DNA of 64,000 bases from Liolophura sinensis. Lineage: Eukaryota > Mollusca > Polyplacophora > Chitonida > Chitonidae. The notes under the pieces were generated by a model. The model did not search any database, was not told the DNA's origin, and saw nothing but the letters and a program-made list of their open reading frames with translations. Where the stretch lies: assembly GCF_032854445.1 (NCBI RefSeq), contig NC_088300.1, forward strand, positions 28,317,608 through 28,381,607, given 5' to 3'. Numbering within the stretch: the stretch's first letter is position 1; every line of letters begins with the position of its first letter. Below, piece by piece: positions 54,315 through 63,560 of the stretch. Made by a program: the position numbers and the translations under genes.

Positions 54315-55981
54315 TTTATTTTTCTCTGGGTTGGTTATCCCCAATGAGGACAATTAGTATATTCAATTAAAATGTTTCCTATAGCGAAAACAATTAATGT
54401 TACCATCAAACTCAGAAAATAAAGTGAATACTTGGTCATCAGATCTGGACAATAGGTTCTTCTATCAATAAAGCGTAGTTTAAACTCTGCAACATAAAAT
54501 GTAGCACAAACTGTTATACCAATCTTAAGTTTTGATTTGAGGACCGCTTCTCTCTTGTCTTTGCACTGACTTCCTTTGTGAAGTGGCTCACTGTCAGAAG
54601 TCGACAGTATGTCTGGTCAAATCTTTACGCCTTTCGCTTTTACAGTTCGTCCGACAGTGAACTTCAAGGCAAGGCCGCCCTAAATTATTACGGTCTGTGA
54701 ACAGATAAAATTTTACACTCACACACAGATCGACACGAAAAAATGCCCCACGGCTAGCACAGTACATTAGCTCCAATTTGATTTGTAACGGTCCAAATGA
54801 CGAATAGCCTGTCTGGCCGGCATGAAGACCTCCCAACACTGAGAAATTTGACATGAGGGTGTGTGTGTAACAAGAGAGAAGCCAGTCCACTGCTGTGAAA
54901 AGACTGAATGAGTAAGCAAAATACGTCACACCTGTAATCAATGGCGACAGGTAAAATATTACGAGCATATGTCCAGTTCCTCCAGTTAACAATGTGTGTC
55001 TTTCACGAGTACTTATAAATTGATTTCTGTTAACACTAAACTGTCTCACATTTACACAAGGCCGAGCAGGAATGACGAGTGTATAGAGCACACCGCCAAC
55101 TGGTGTAATGTATACCCAGATACACAGCGGTATTTGTACAAGGTATAATAATGCCACGTCGGTATATTACATAGCCGTGACAGAACCTTTCTCGTTGACG
55201 TCGTCTAGGTAACAAGCAGTGCAGGCCGGAGCATCGCGAGATCTCCGACAAAAGGGTTACACATTACATATAGAACTCCGATCATAATCTCTAATAAATA
55301 TATCCATAATTTACATAATTACACATTATTTTAGTCGCTGTATATAAAGTCTCTTAGAGAACATATTTTGACATTAAACGTCTACAGCATATGTACACCT
55401 CCTTCAAGTATGTCGTCCTCCACATTCGTCAATGAAAAAAAAAGAACTCCAACACTCCACCGGTGATGAAGGACGAACTACTCCTGATCTGACACGTTAC
55501 CTAGTCACCGTTATAAACATTGCACATCAAAACACACACGCAATTAGCACATCAATGACGTTAGTACAGAAAAAATCTCCATACGGTATATGAAAGTTGG
55601 GGTGGATGGGAGTGAGGGGTATATCACCACCCCTTCCCGTCCCACGTGTTTACATCAGGACGACCCCCCCCCCCCCCCCCACACACACACACGATGGGCT
55701 GTGAAGTTGGGCGGGGATTGAGTATTTTAATATGACAATATTTTTCACGACAGCCGGGAGGTGAGAGGACAACAGAAATGAAAATGATGTCATGGAAATG
55801 TCTGTTTGTATCGAATACTGAGCTCTTTTTGGGATATATATATACTTCCAACGGCCCTACTATCTCAATGGTGAGGGGTCAGGCGGTATACCGCCCTGGG
55901 TATATCGGCACATCCCCACAGCTTGTCAGCTGTGTCGCCCATCGGGGTGAAGGGCGTGTAGGGTGGTAGGGGAGGTGGTGT
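54315..55981 (-). other. Probable 3' UTR of the LRR-Ig gene
   Basis: Downstream of the LRR-Ig stop on the minus strand there is no further conserved coding. An ATTAAA-type poly(A) signal is present (55726-55731 on the plus strand as TTTAAT), and an AATAAA signal lies further away (TTTATT at 54315-54320). Either could end the transcript. A GTG-started 187-codon frame at 54594-55157 has no domain and is treated as chance. Confidence 0.35.
55664..55692. repeat. C17 tract followed by (AC)6
   Basis: Seventeen C residues (55664-55680) run directly into six AC dinucleotides. It falls in the presumed 3' UTR of the LRR-Ig gene, where the transcript would read (GT)n then poly-G. The homopolymer length may be uncertain in the assembly. 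Confidence 0.95.
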
Positions 55982-57466
55982 TCAGCTCGGGGTTTCCTGA
56001 GGTTCGTAGGTTTCACCCGGTGTGGCGTAGTGATGGTGATGATGATGGTTGATCATCTTTATAGCCTGTTCACCGTCCAAATCGGACGTAATATACACAT
56101 TGTCCGGGGTCTTTTCTCTCTCTTTACTCTCGCGGAATATGACATCGGCCTGATGTTTGTAATACAGATGAAACAGAATGATGCACAAAAGTAGACTTAA
56201 CAGGAATGTGCCGACGATAGCACAGACAAGCTGCACCACGGTAAAACTTTTCTCTTCCTCTTCCTTGGCTGGGGTGGCGTTGATGGCGGACGTGTCCCCC
56301 ATTTGGCTCGGCTCGTACCCCTCCCATTTTTCGTACGGAGGTTTGCCTCCTCCTTCCTCTTGCTTATCAACGCTGATCACTTCGGGTTGGGGGATCAAGG
56401 GCCAGCTGACCAGCACGTTTACCCTGACATCTCCTGCAGGGTTCTCAGCAATGCAGGTGTACTTCTCCTTGTCTGTCCCCTCTCCTCGGGTAATCCCCAA
56501 CACAGCTGTGGTCACATGAATACTCTCATTTTGTGATGGTCCATAAGTTACTTTCTTCCCCGAGGGTTTGATCCACACGAGGGTGGGGGTGGGATCTCCG
56601 TTGGCCTCACACAGCAACTCTCCATCGTCTAATTCCAGCGTTATGTCTACCTCGCTGAACACAGGAAGCTGGCAACTGAATTCATCTCTGCTCATCTCAT
56701 TAAAAAATTTTCCTTTGAGTCTAGGCGGTGTTTCGCATGACGGGGGAATGGCGTTTGAAAACACTGAACTATTGGTTAGGTAAAAATCCCTCAGCCAGGT
56801 AATTTCACAGTTACAATGAAAAGGATTATGTCCGAGTCGTAAATGACTCAATGTGCGAAACACGTACAACCATTCTATACTAAATTTCTCAAAGTTGTTT
56901 TCGTCCAGCCATAATGCCCGAACAGTTCCATTGAGAGGTTTAAATATGTCCAGGGTAAAGTTACTTATTCTTGAGCTGTGAAGATACAGACCTGTCGTCC
57001 GCAGACCCTGGAAGGCATTAGGAGAGAAACTCAGCCCGTCATTGTCACTCAAAAACAAATTGTCCAGATTTAAGCCACGAAATGTGAAATCCTGTATTCG
57101 GACAAGCTTGTTGTTCGTGAGGTCCAGCCATTTCAGATTCCGTAAATCCGCAAAGGTGTCCGCTTCAATTTCCTGTATGCCACAATCACTTAGATACAAA
57201 TGTACCAGGAATTTAAACGCAGTAAAATTGGCTCTTTCGAGCTTTGGATTTTCAAAGTTGTTGTTGTTCAAATTGATCTGGCTCGTTGAAGCGGGTATTC
57301 CTTCGGGGATGAAAGGTAGGTTTTTCCTAGAGCAGTAGGCGATGCTTGTTACGGGATTACAGAAGCAGACGGAGGGGCAGGCGAGCGTACGACCCAGGCA
57401 GAAGACCAGGGCTAGCACGGCGTGCAGCACCACAACACTGGCCCTCACTCCGCCTAAGTAACACAT
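55982..57466 (-). CDS. LRR-Ig single-pass membrane receptor, single exon
   Basis: A complete 494-residue type I membrane protein. Residues 1-29 are a signal peptide. An LRR N-cap follows (C30, C34, C36, C45), then about six leucine-rich repeats (63-215; L-x-L-x-x-N-x-L/F pattern such as L-D-L-T-N-N-K-L) and an LRR C-cap (N-P-F-H-C218-N-C220, C244, C265). An I-set Ig domain spans about 270-355 (C286, W298, Y-T-C338). A Glu/Lys-rich stalk leads to a membrane helix at about 408-433 and a 60-residue tail with six histidines (474-479) and tyrosines 458, 480 and 487. N-glycosylation sites are N80, N169, N179, N232, N313 and N396. This is the kekkon/AMIGO/LRRC4-like design, known for cell adhesion and neuronal or growth-factor signalling; which subfamily, and its ligand, cannot be told. 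The ATG has G at -3. No intron interrupts the frame. Confidence 0.95.
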   Translation of the reverse strand: MCYLGGVRASVVVLHAVLALVFCLGRTLACPSVCFCNPVTSIAYCSRKNLPFIPEGIPASTSQINLNNNNFENPKLERANFTAFKFLVHLYLSDCGIQEIEADTFADLRNLKWLDLTNNKLVRIQDFTFRGLNLDNLFLSDNDGLSFSPNAFQGLRTTGLYLHSSRISNFTLDIFKPLNGTVRALWLDENNFEKFSIEWLYVFRTLSHLRLGHNPFHCNCEITWLRDFYLTNSSVFSNAIPPSCETPPRLKGKFFNEMSRDEFSCQLPVFSEVDITLELDDGELLCEANGDPTPTLVWIKPSGKKVTYGPSQNESIHVTTAVLGITRGEGTDKEKYTCIAENPAGDVRVNVLVSWPLIPQPEVISVDKQEEGGGKPPYEKWEGYEPSQMGDTSAINATPAKEEEEKSFTVVQLVCAIVGTFLLSLLLCIILFHLYYKHQADVIFRESKEREKTPDNVYITSDLDGEQAIKMINHHHHHHYATPGETYEPQETPS

Positions 57467-57502
57467 GGCTGAGCCGTACCCCGACAGTCATAACTTCCCT
57501 GC

Positions 57503-57545
57503 TCTGCCTTACGCACAGAGCAGACAGAAAAACACAACTTCCCAG
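57503..57545 (-). promoter_or_regulatory. Candidate 3' splice site in the LRR-Ig 5' UTR
   Basis: On the minus strand a pyrimidine-rich run (GTTGTGTTTTTCTGTCTGCT) is followed by TGCGTAAGGCAG. The AG at 57505-57504 would leave 37 bases of 5' UTR before the ATG at 57466. Intronless LRR receptor frames often have separate 5' UTR exons. The site is inferred only from its sequence. Confidence 0.3.
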
Positions 57546-57644
57546 TCAGATTCATCGTGAAAATTACCCAACACAAGCATTACATCTCCATGTTTATCTA
57601 CTGGCCCTGTGCCTTCCGCAGTGAGCAGGCTGGCTAGTGACGGT

Positions 57645-57661
57645 ACCTCCCTCTAGTGGCG
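57645..57661 (-). promoter_or_regulatory. CTCF-like site upstream of the LRR-Ig gene
   Basis: The minus strand reads CGCCACTAGAGGGAGGT, close to the bilaterian CTCF core CCA-C/G-T/C-AG-A/G-G/T-GGC but with A where the core ends in C. It lies about 180 bp upstream of the start codon. Chance occurrence is possible. Confidence 0.3.
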
Positions 57662-57890
57662 GGCAGCTGGTCATACATAATAACTCCATGCTGGCAAAGC
57701 TTGGCGCTGGTTGGCTGACGACGCCAGCCGATTGCTGAACCGTTGTCGTGAATGACCTCACGCGTAAATGCGATTCAGTCTGACCTAGTTCATGCACAAA
57801 GCCGGTCACATTCATATTTTATACAGAACTCAGTTAAAATCGAAGGACTTGCCATTTGAGAAATATTATTTGGTTAATGAGTTAAATTTC

Positions 57891-57917
57891 TTTATTTTCT
57901 TCAGTAAAGAAAATAAA
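57891..57917. repeat. A/T-rich 11-bp hairpin
   Basis: TTTATTTTCTT (57891-57901) and its exact reverse complement AAGAAAATAAA (57907-57917) flank a 5-nt loop. Low-complexity A/T sequence makes this only mildly notable. Confidence 0.75.
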
Positions 57918-58360
57918 AACAAATAAAAAGTATAAATTAACGAAAATATATATATAATGAAACACGAAAAAAGAAAATATAACCACGTATCATAAATGTG
58001 TTGACTTGACTTAAATTTAAGACCGATATAAACATGAATGTCATTTATTTCACGTAATATTACATCAATAAATTATGTACGAGCCCTTTTTCAGAAGACC
58101 CTACATACCTCCGAGAGTCCGTAGTAGTCTTTGATCCAGATTCTTTGTGTGTATCCATGATGGAATGTTAAAATATTGATTACATTGCGGACAAGTCTAT
58201 TGTATGCCTACAAGCTACGTGTGAGTATTTTGCGATTTGCATCAACGGCAAACCAGAAAAAGCAGCGAGTCAATTAACACTGTCCTATGTTAGACCTAGA
58301 GTGTAAGGGTATACCGTGTAAACAGTGGTCGGTTTGTATCCTGGGCTACAGGTTGTGAAT
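57918..58360. other. Intergenic, nothing recognised
   Basis: AT-rich spacer upstream of the LRR-Ig gene. No gene or repeat was identified. Confidence 0.5.
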
Positions 58361-59040
58361 GATCCATGTTTATTACATTAACATGCTTCTTTTATGAACA
58401 GTTGAAATCTAAGCCCGACTGAGATACCTACATTTGATTTCGATCTGGAAATTATCTACGGACTACGAGTTCTGTGATCCTCTGATCACAGATCACGATC
58501 CTGTGTCAAATGTTGTGATTCAGTCTAGTTCATTAGTCTTCAATTAAAACACTAGTGTGTCAAGGATACCCCCATCTAACGCCTTCACTCAAAGTAGCCG
58601 TCACATATAGTTAGGCACATACACGTATTTAAACCCGATTATCCCAGCAATATGGTGGGTGTATAAGCATTTATGTTTGTTACAGTGTTTCTTTGTGATA
58701 ATTCCACTTTACGCCACAAGTTGTTCATTAAAAAACTATTCTGTCAAGGATAAGCCATCAAACATCTTCACTCTGAGTTTGTAAAATTTTGCAAGCAGAG
58801 TAAAACTCTTTTTGGCAAATATGTACACAGCGTTCAAAATGTCTGACCACCTCTGTCATAATTGTATCTAATTTCGCTTAAATCAGGGCAATTATATTAG
58901 GGATGTATACGTAGTCATGTTTGTTACATTGACATTATGCTTTGTGAACAATTGAAGGACGACTAAAAAACCTAAGATCGTATTAGACTAAGAAATTATT
59001 TTGGGATTACGAGATTGACTTTTGAATTGAATTTCATGCC
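58361..59040 (+). repeat. Nested copies of the upstream module (copy G)
   Basis: At least two broken copies lie end to end. GAACAGTTGAAATCTAAG and GACTGAGATACCTACATTTG (58380-58430) match the middle of the module. GTGTCAAGGATACCCCCATC and CGCCTTCACTC (58557) match its start, as do CTGTCAAGGATAAGCCATCA and CATCTTCACTCTGAG (58741). GTGAACAATTGAAGGACGAC (58937) is the middle again. CATGTTTATTACATTAACAT and CATGTTTGTTACATTGACAT recur before the middle part. No leader frame was found. A 9-bp perfect hairpin (TCTGTGATC/GATCACAGA) sits at 58471-58492. Confidence 0.6.
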
Positions 59041-59161
59041 TAGAAAATCGAAAAATCTTCTTTCCATTTAGTTGAAAACTGAAATTTACTTGTTTACTTG
59101 CAATTCTTATATTATTTCTTATATGTTCCTTTGTGTCTCGTTTTATGTTCACACATTTATG

Positions 59162-59345
59162 TTACTCCGGCAAATTCTTCATCACAAGTTACACATTAAG
59201 TCGTTTACTCTGGTCTTTACTTCGTCTCCACGCACTGTCTGTTCGTCGGTTAAAAATTACTCTGGCAAATGCTTCATCACACGTTCACATTAAGTCGTTT
59301 ACTCTGGTCTTTACTTCTTCTCCACGCACTCTCTGCACGTCGGTT
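59162..59345. repeat. 95-bp tandem duplication
   Basis: A unit of about 95 bp starting TTACTCCGGCAAATTCTTCA (59162) is repeated from 59257 with roughly 90 percent identity. Weaker echoes (CGGTTAC, GGTCTTTAC) continue to about 59465, suggesting an older array. Overlapping frames with K-S-F-T-L-V-F-T repeats are products of the duplication. Confidence 0.85.
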
Positions 59346-59499
59346 ACCCCAGCCTATAGATACCTTCCTTTTCACATATTTATTACGTCCGCTATACCCC
59401 AGCTTGTATAGCCCTTCCCAACACTCTCATTATGCCGGTTACCAAGGTCTTTACCTCTTTGTTCTAACTCTACTCCAGAATAAAGACGGAACGTCGAAC

Positions 59500-59636
59500 T
59501 ATCCTGATGGTTAGCGCGTCCTCCTTGGTGTCGGGAGACTCCACAATCAAACCCTGGTCACCTAATGACGCGTCGTCGTCACGTGACTTCCAAGCATTCA
59601 TTCATTTATTCATTCATTCATTCATTCATTCGAATC
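59500..59636 (+). mobile_element. tRNA-like SINE with (ATTC)n tail
   Basis: CTGATGGTTAGCGCGTCCTC resembles an A-box region and CACAATCAAACCCTGGTC a B-box region, spaced about as in a tRNA. After about 40 bp the sequence ends in (CATT)n at 59598-59630. The tail differs from the CAATCAAATAAAT family, so this is another SINE type or a head-only copy. It is not a functional tRNA, because no cloverleaf with matched acceptor ends is visible. Confidence 0.6.
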
Positions 59637-61924
59637 ATCTACCTTATATATACTTTCACGTTAGGTATACCACCTTCACTTTGTAGGTTTTATAAGTATC
59701 CATATTCATTATATCAGCACTGTGCTCACAAGCACTGGTAAGTAAATCGACACTTAAACGCATTGATTCTGTTCCTTTTTATAACTCTTAATTATTAAGC
59801 CTTTATGTCTAGATTATTGAATGTCTTCACGACAGAACTGAAAAATACAACACCTGTTTCCATCTTTAACATGACAGCAGTCTTTTCCATTCATTAGTTG
59901 ATTTTACATTTCCTTTGGGAGTTGCTCTTAGCGTTGCCGTGTGGAAGAGGCTATCCATAGGATTGTCAACTTGAGACGGCCTCTTATTGTTAGTCAGCGG
60001 TCTATAAATTTTTGCCAAAGGCGCTACGATTTACGGCATCAAAGTCTCTAGACACCGTATGGCGACGCCAGGAGCAGGACCAAACTGACACTGTGTTTAC
60101 AGATTCTTCTCATTATTTTCGTAAATAAACACTTGAGAAGTACAAGCCCCTGACAACTCCACGTGTCACTGTGGGTACGGGACTCTAATTGGCAAGGCAG
60201 GCAGGGAGGATTTCAGTTGTCAGGCTTAAGTTCCGAAATGTGTTCAACATAAAATCGCACGTGTTGTACTCCACAACGCATTGCTATGCAAAGAACTGAT
60301 CACAATAGCAAACGTGAGAACAACACAGGTAGTTTTGATCGTTTCCTCACAAATACAGGGTACACAATGGGAAGCTCACGAAAAAAGTTTAAAATTCATT
60401 AATTTATTCCTCTTGAGAAGTTTACTCAAGCCGTACCCGCGGGCAGATCAAAGTCAGAGCAACTTTCTTTAATGAACGGTCTCGGTAGTTTTAGTGATTT
60501 TTGGCACGGTCATTACAAGTTTGAAAAACGGAAAATTTACAGAGAAACATACAATTGCATATGACGTGTTTGTTATCTTCTCATTTTTTTTTAATTTCAA
60601 TTTTAATTAACACGTGTCACCATTAATTAAGCTGCGGATAAGACAGTTTCCCTTTATATTTGGGCAGGTTAATTAACAAGACAAAAAGTAGACAATTTGT
60701 TTATTCCCGAAAACTCTTTTAAAAGTACAAAAGAACAATTTGTCAACGTGTAAAAGTCGTTTTGTAAAGGTATGAATGGGTAATAAAATGCAAGCTTTTA
60801 TGGTGCGATCCAAATTTTTTTTAGAACCCCATCCACCTAAATTAAAAAAACTATTTTGATTGACACTACCATCATATTTCTGATCAACTCAGGAACAGAG
60901 TAATACCATCAAAAGTATACATGTACCTAAAATAAACATAACCAAATCTCAGCCTGAGACCGGATCATGTTTTTATAGAACAGCTTAAAACAATAACCAT
61001 ATCTACAAGGGCAGTAACCAGTTCCAGCAACAAGCTCAGCAGAGTTGTCCCCCTGGAAACTATTTTCAGATAACTGCCTTGAGACACATATACACAAAAT
61101 TGGCATTTCTTTAGCTGCGGAATGAATACTTCACGAAATAGTGGTTCAGCCATTGACCACTTGTTGCAAATATGAATCATTTACAACGGGCATTGAACTA
61201 GCTGTTAGACTGAACTGAGTATTGGGATGAAGCTCCATTACACAAACAGAACAACTAAAGCCTTGCGTGTTTCCCATTGTAAATGGTTGGTGGGGATATT
61301 TTTACTTAGAAAATAAGTTAGGTTTTGCAACTTTGAAAACTGTCATATTCGAGGAAAATCCTCTATTTTACTGAACGGTAAAAATAAACCACTAAAAAAG
61401 CAACCTGTTCTTGTGACGTAGGCATATTATTGGGCGAAACAATATAATACTACTTGGATTTAAGCAGAACGCAAAGCGACAACAAGTTGCCATGTACGTG
61501 GCAAAAGTACTGACAGAGCATGCCGCCTCTTGTATGATATGTCTTTGTCTGATTCGTTACGTTGAAATTGTCTGCAATTTGGGTTTGGTTGATAGACCTG
61601 TGCGTTTCCTTTCGATCACTTTTCACCTGTTCGGCGATAGTATCATTTACAACATCGGGACGGGATGTACACTTATGTACATCAGTTAGTTTTCATTTGC
61701 TTACACGTTGGTAAACCCATATTCCAGTTCCCAATATAATTAAAAACAAACAACATGAAAAGTAAGACCAGAGCAGCGACGGCGGTGAGATAGCTGGTAA
61801 ATGGTCACACGTAACTGGTGAAACACGGCCTCTTGTCAGTTTACCTCGGTCAGGGTAAATAGGCTGTCGGAGGGAAATATACCCACCTTCACTGTCTTTC
61901 TGTCCCTTCACAAGTACAATATTA
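59637..61924. other. Intergenic, nothing recognised
   Basis: No convincing coding, RNA or repeat signal was found in this stretch. Confidence 0.5.
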
Positions 61925-62420
61925 TTGGGATAATTTCATTTTCGACGTTGTTAATTATCCTTTGTTATATGCATTTCTCGCCTTATATATTTCAATATGT
62001 CATTAAATTTTTACTACAAAAGCCAATGTGTCAAGGATATTCCATCATACGTCTTAACTCTAAGATTCTTATATTTTGCAGTGACTAAAATTTCCCCGTG
62101 ACCAAATTTGGACGTATTGTCCAGAATCTGTGGTGATCTGCTTTATCATTGCGTATTATTCAGCATAACCCAGGAGTAGAGGGCAGATTAGGCATCGTGT
62201 TTAATAAAGTCGTCATGCTGGATATATTGCCATGATTTTTGACATGAAAGCAGAACTGAAAGCGCAACTGAGATACAGATATATCTATGATTAAGGCCAA
62301 GATGTTAACTGGCATTGCACACGATTTGGATACTGATTCACGTTTTGGGGCCTATTGTCTATCCGGTGACACTGAAAACTGCTTCTCTTTATTTAACCGA
62401 TCGACCCTGGAGAGTTAACC
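61925..62420 (+). repeat. Near-complete upstream module (copy F), coding part decayed
   Basis: In order this copy has TTAATTATCCTTTGTTATAT (61950), GTGTCAAGGATATTCCATCA (62030), CTGCTTTATCATTGCGTATT (62139), AACTGAGATACAGATATATC (62266), CACGATTTGGATACTGATTC (62320), and CACTGAAAACTGCTTCTCTT near 62370, where the start-proximal motif belongs. No recognisable leader or core frame follows. It is the most complete module and shows that all landmarks belong to one unit of about 450 bp. Confidence 0.65.
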
Positions 62421-62599
62421 TCACCCACTGGCTAGTTAGCCAAGCACACATGCTAAAATTCATGGGAGATTCGAAACCAAATGTACCTCTGTAGCTGATA
62501 CGGTTAGGTTGAAAGAACTACCAGATAACATTTTTCCCTAATTTCGCCTACATTCCAACACTGCGATAAAACACAGAGCGTGAAGGTGTGCCAGGAACC

Positions 62600-62705
62600 T
62601 TCGGATTGTCGTGGGTTTCCCCTAGGCTTTGCCCGGTTTCATCCCACCATAATGTTGGCCGCCGTTGTGAAATATTCTAGGAACAGATGTAATAATTATA
62701 AAGAC
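62600..62705 (+). mobile_element. SINE fragment, plus orientation
   Basis: GATTGTCGTGGGTTTCCCCT, AGGCTTTGCCCGGTTTCATC, CCACCATAATGTTGGCCGCC and GTTGTGAAATATTCTAG are the centre and start of the tail of the SINE family. The copy lacks the head and the last part of the tail. It lies between the repeat modules at 62.0 and 62.8 kb. Confidence 0.82.
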
Positions 62706-62810
62706 GACCTTGGCTGGATTTAATGTAAACCACAGACTCTCCAGCCTGTACTAAGATGTACCAAGACCAAGACGGTAACCTCTCTCGCTGACTGTAAGAC
62801 AAGGGAGACA

Positions 62811-63455
62811 GTTTCAATTTTGACATTGTAAATTATCCTTACTTGGACAGTATTATACCGAAGGCTCCATGCAGCACATGGCGTGTACATAACTCGCTTT
62901 GCAGCATTTGTTAGATTCTGTGTGTTACGTGACGATTTCAATCAACGTCACAAGCTATTACTGCAAAAAGTAGTGTATCAAGGTTACTCCATCAAAAACC
63001 TTCACTAAAGTATCTTAAAATTTTACGATGAGTATAATTCTTTTGTAATTAAATATGGATAGAGCCTCCAGAATCTCCAGCACACTGCTTAATGATTGTC
63101 CCTAACTGTTTAGCCCGGGTCTGGGGGGGTGGGGTGGGGGCTGTATATTCACCGTCTCGATTTAGATCACCACGTCGGATATATGAACAGATGAAATCAA
63201 AGCTCAACTGAGATGATATTTTATTATCGGCAACTTATATATTAGTATGGTACATGATTTGGATACTGATTTCATTCATTCGTCTAGATCAACCCATGTG
63301 CCCTTCCAACATCATTGGAATGTGTTGACTTCTTTTTTCTGCACGATTCCGTCTTAATTTTGTAATTCATATAATTTCTTAGTTCTCTGAAGATTTGTAT
63401 TGAAAGTCGATTTGGGAATTGGCCTTGCGATTATTGACCTTATAGTCCAGCATAG
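62811..63455 (+). pseudogene. Secreted-frame family, copy E (module plus broken frame)
   Basis: The module landmarks occur in order: TTGACATTGTAAATTATCCT (62820), TGTATCAAGGTTACTCCATC (62974), a G-rich spot, CACCACGTCGGATATATGAA, AACTGAGATGATATTTTATT, CATGATTTGGATACTGATTT and CATCATTGGAATGTGTTGAC (63311). The coding part follows, with ACG at 63343 where copy B has ATG. Stops and a frameshift separate a leader-like piece (F-L-S-S-L) from C-I-E-S-R-F-G-N-W-P-C-D-Y, which is then cut by TGA at 63435, the same site as the TGA in copy C. This is the copy that links the upstream module to the coding part on one strand. Confidence 0.6.
63123..63140 (+). repeat. G-rich tract inside the repeat module
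   Basis: G runs of about 7, 4 and 5 are separated by single T residues. Copy H has GGAGGGGGG and copy D GGGGATATAGGGGGCC at the same place, so a G-rich spot is a shared feature of the module. Confidence 0.6.
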
Positions 63456-63461
63456 AAGTAC

Positions 63462-63560
63462 AACTTGTAACTTCAGACTAGTATATTAGGCTTTAAAGCA
63501 TAATCATTCGTTCATTCAATCTAGAACAGATAAACTAATGCTAAATTGAAGTTACAAGTT
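63462..63560. repeat. Perfect 14-bp inverted repeat, 71-bp spacer
   Basis: AACTTGTAACTTCA (63462-63475) and its exact reverse complement TGAAGTTACAAGTT (63547-63560). It could be the ends of a very small MITE just after the broken frame of copy E. No target duplication was identified. Confidence 0.7.

Noticed and set aside
54594-55157. Minus-strand frame of 187 codons
   Set aside because: It opens with GTG, has no domain or consistent composition, and lies in the likely 3' UTR of the LRR-Ig gene. A frame of this length is not very unlikely by chance in 64 kb.
56124-57338. Frames on both strands overlapping the LRR-Ig gene
   Set aside because: Shadows of the 494-codon gene without features of their own.
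59507-59560. Possible tRNA gene
   Set aside because: Box-like words only. No matched acceptor stem, and it is followed by a SINE-like (ATTC)n tail.
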